Positions 63,213 to 64,000 of a stretch of DNA of 64,000 nt are shown one piece after another (the first letter of the stretch is position 1; the number at the start of each line of letters is the position of its first letter). A model generated the notes under the pieces. That model saw only the letters and a program-made list of their open reading frames with translations, searched no databases and was not told where the DNA came from. The stretch is from Varroa destructor (Eukaryota > Arthropoda > Arachnida > Mesostigmata > Varroidae). Location: assembly GCF_002443255.2 (NCBI RefSeq), contig NW_019211458.1, forward strand, positions 33,289,288-33,353,287, given 5' to 3'. Made by a program: the position numbers and the translations under genes.

Positions 63213-64000
63213 TATATGTAACAAACGGAACTTCAGATAAGGTGCAAGTATAAAACGTATTATAGAAAAACTATCTTCCTGTCGCTGGGATTCCTTTTGT
63301 TAGCGTCAAGAGCAAGATAATTAAATTATCTACAGATATGTTTCTTCACTTCGCTAGGCCACCGTGAAATTATCCTGTGATATTTGCGCAAGGGAAAAAT
63401 CCGTTCATCTTTGACCTGCCTGTCAGATGGGTCTATTTTATTTGATGTCGTGTTGACTTATTGCGAGCGAGCCACCCCTTGGTCCCAGGAACGAGAACTC
63501 GCTGAAGACTTCCTGTAATAATCAGTACGTAAAATTCCTCAATAAATAGAATGAATAGATTTAAATAACGCTTGTCATGGCTAATGGACCGCTACGCTCT
63601 CACGTGCGCACAAGTCAACTATGGATACTGAAATGAGACAAATCAGACAATCTCGCTGGCCGATTCTTTAGTACTTTATATTATCGAAACGGTAAAGTCG
63701 AGCGACGATCTCTTATGACAGACCATTCAGTTTTCTAGTAGATAAAAGCGGGCCAAAATGGTAAGTGGCCCCGACTGAACTCGTACACCCTGAAACGTTC
63801 ACAACTTTGAAGCAAAAAAGAAATCAACTTCGTATTATTTAGGGGTGTTTCCTCCTTGTAGCTTGCATGCTGGAGTCAGCATTCTGAGGTAGGTTTGCCA
63901 TCTGTCGCTTGCCTGTCTATATTATACACTGTATACGAAGTGCCCTCTCGATTGCGTGGGGGCAACTACCAAGATTAGTATGGTCGAATAATCTAACCGT

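Larger units (their letters stand above)
52453..64000. other. Gene-free stretch upstream of LHFPL exon 1
   Basis: No family resemblance in any frame. The promoter and 5' UTR exon of the LHFPL gene may lie here, but I cannot place them. The 54.6-56.3 kb part is pyrimidine-rich and has the longest plus-strand frames (160, 110 and 116 codons, mutually overlapping); these look like the effect of CT-rich composition. Weak tRNA-like pieces lie at 52925-52995 (box B-like CAGCTCGAATCTC) and 62240-62290 (CCCTCGGTGGCTAATAAAGC). A compact hairpin lies at 59642-59662 (TGGGCC and GGCCCA arms). Confidence 0.45.

Noticed and set aside
1..64000. Bacterial or phage-type content (operons, CRISPR, defence islands)
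   Set aside because: No adjoining same-strand genes, no ribosome binding sites, no regularly spaced repeats; the recognised gene is split by a spliceosomal intron and the mobile elements are of animal type.

Overview
This window looks like a piece of an animal nuclear genome, most likely an arthropod. It is AT-rich and gene-poor. It contains one recognisable intron-split gene, many short AT microsatellites, decayed mariner, Ty3/gypsy and LINE elements, and a short block of the arthropod telomere motif TTAGG. A mite or other chelicerate would fit, but nothing I can read fixes the taxon. I see no bacterial features (operons, ribosome binding sites, CRISPR, rRNA).

The only gene I can support with real homology is on the minus strand. 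It is an LHFPL-family (lipoma HMGIC fusion partner-like, four-pass membrane) gene. Its first coding exon is at 52440-52217 and its second at 44580-44378, separated by a 7.6 kb intron. Both splice junctions have correct dinucleotides and compatible phase, and the joined 142 codons run through TM1, the first extracellular loop, TM2 and the start of TM3. I could not find the last ~60 codons below 44378. Either they lie beyond base 1, making everything from 1 to 44377 intron 2 and any nested content, or the exon is too diverged for me to spot.

Layout. 1-8.7 kb: no recognised gene, with a GC-rich patch at 2.1-3.2 kb and a small arginine-rich ORF at 7.9 kb. 8.8-9.1 kb: mariner relic, minus strand. 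12.1 kb: TTAGG block. 14.0-15.0 kb: long mariner pseudogene, plus strand. 17.6-18.3 kb: diverged tandem duplication. 20.7-21.1 kb: mariner relic, minus strand. 26.2-28.0 kb: broken Ty3/gypsy element, minus strand, with protease, reverse transcriptase and RNase H pieces in order. 29.2-29.8 kb: another mariner relic with a TIR-like start. 40.8-40.9 kb: hairpin/MITE-like element. 44.4-52.4 kb: the LHFPL exons, with SINE-like tRNA heads, a CpG-rich patch and a LINE reverse transcriptase relic in the intron between them. 52.5-64 kb: no recognised gene, simple repeats only.

Most open frames in the window are short, overlap on opposite strands, lack a proper ATG or lack any family resemblance, so I treat them as chance. 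I found no convincing new biological system. The most useful leads are the LHFPL gene model, the transposon relics, the tandem duplication and the hairpin element.
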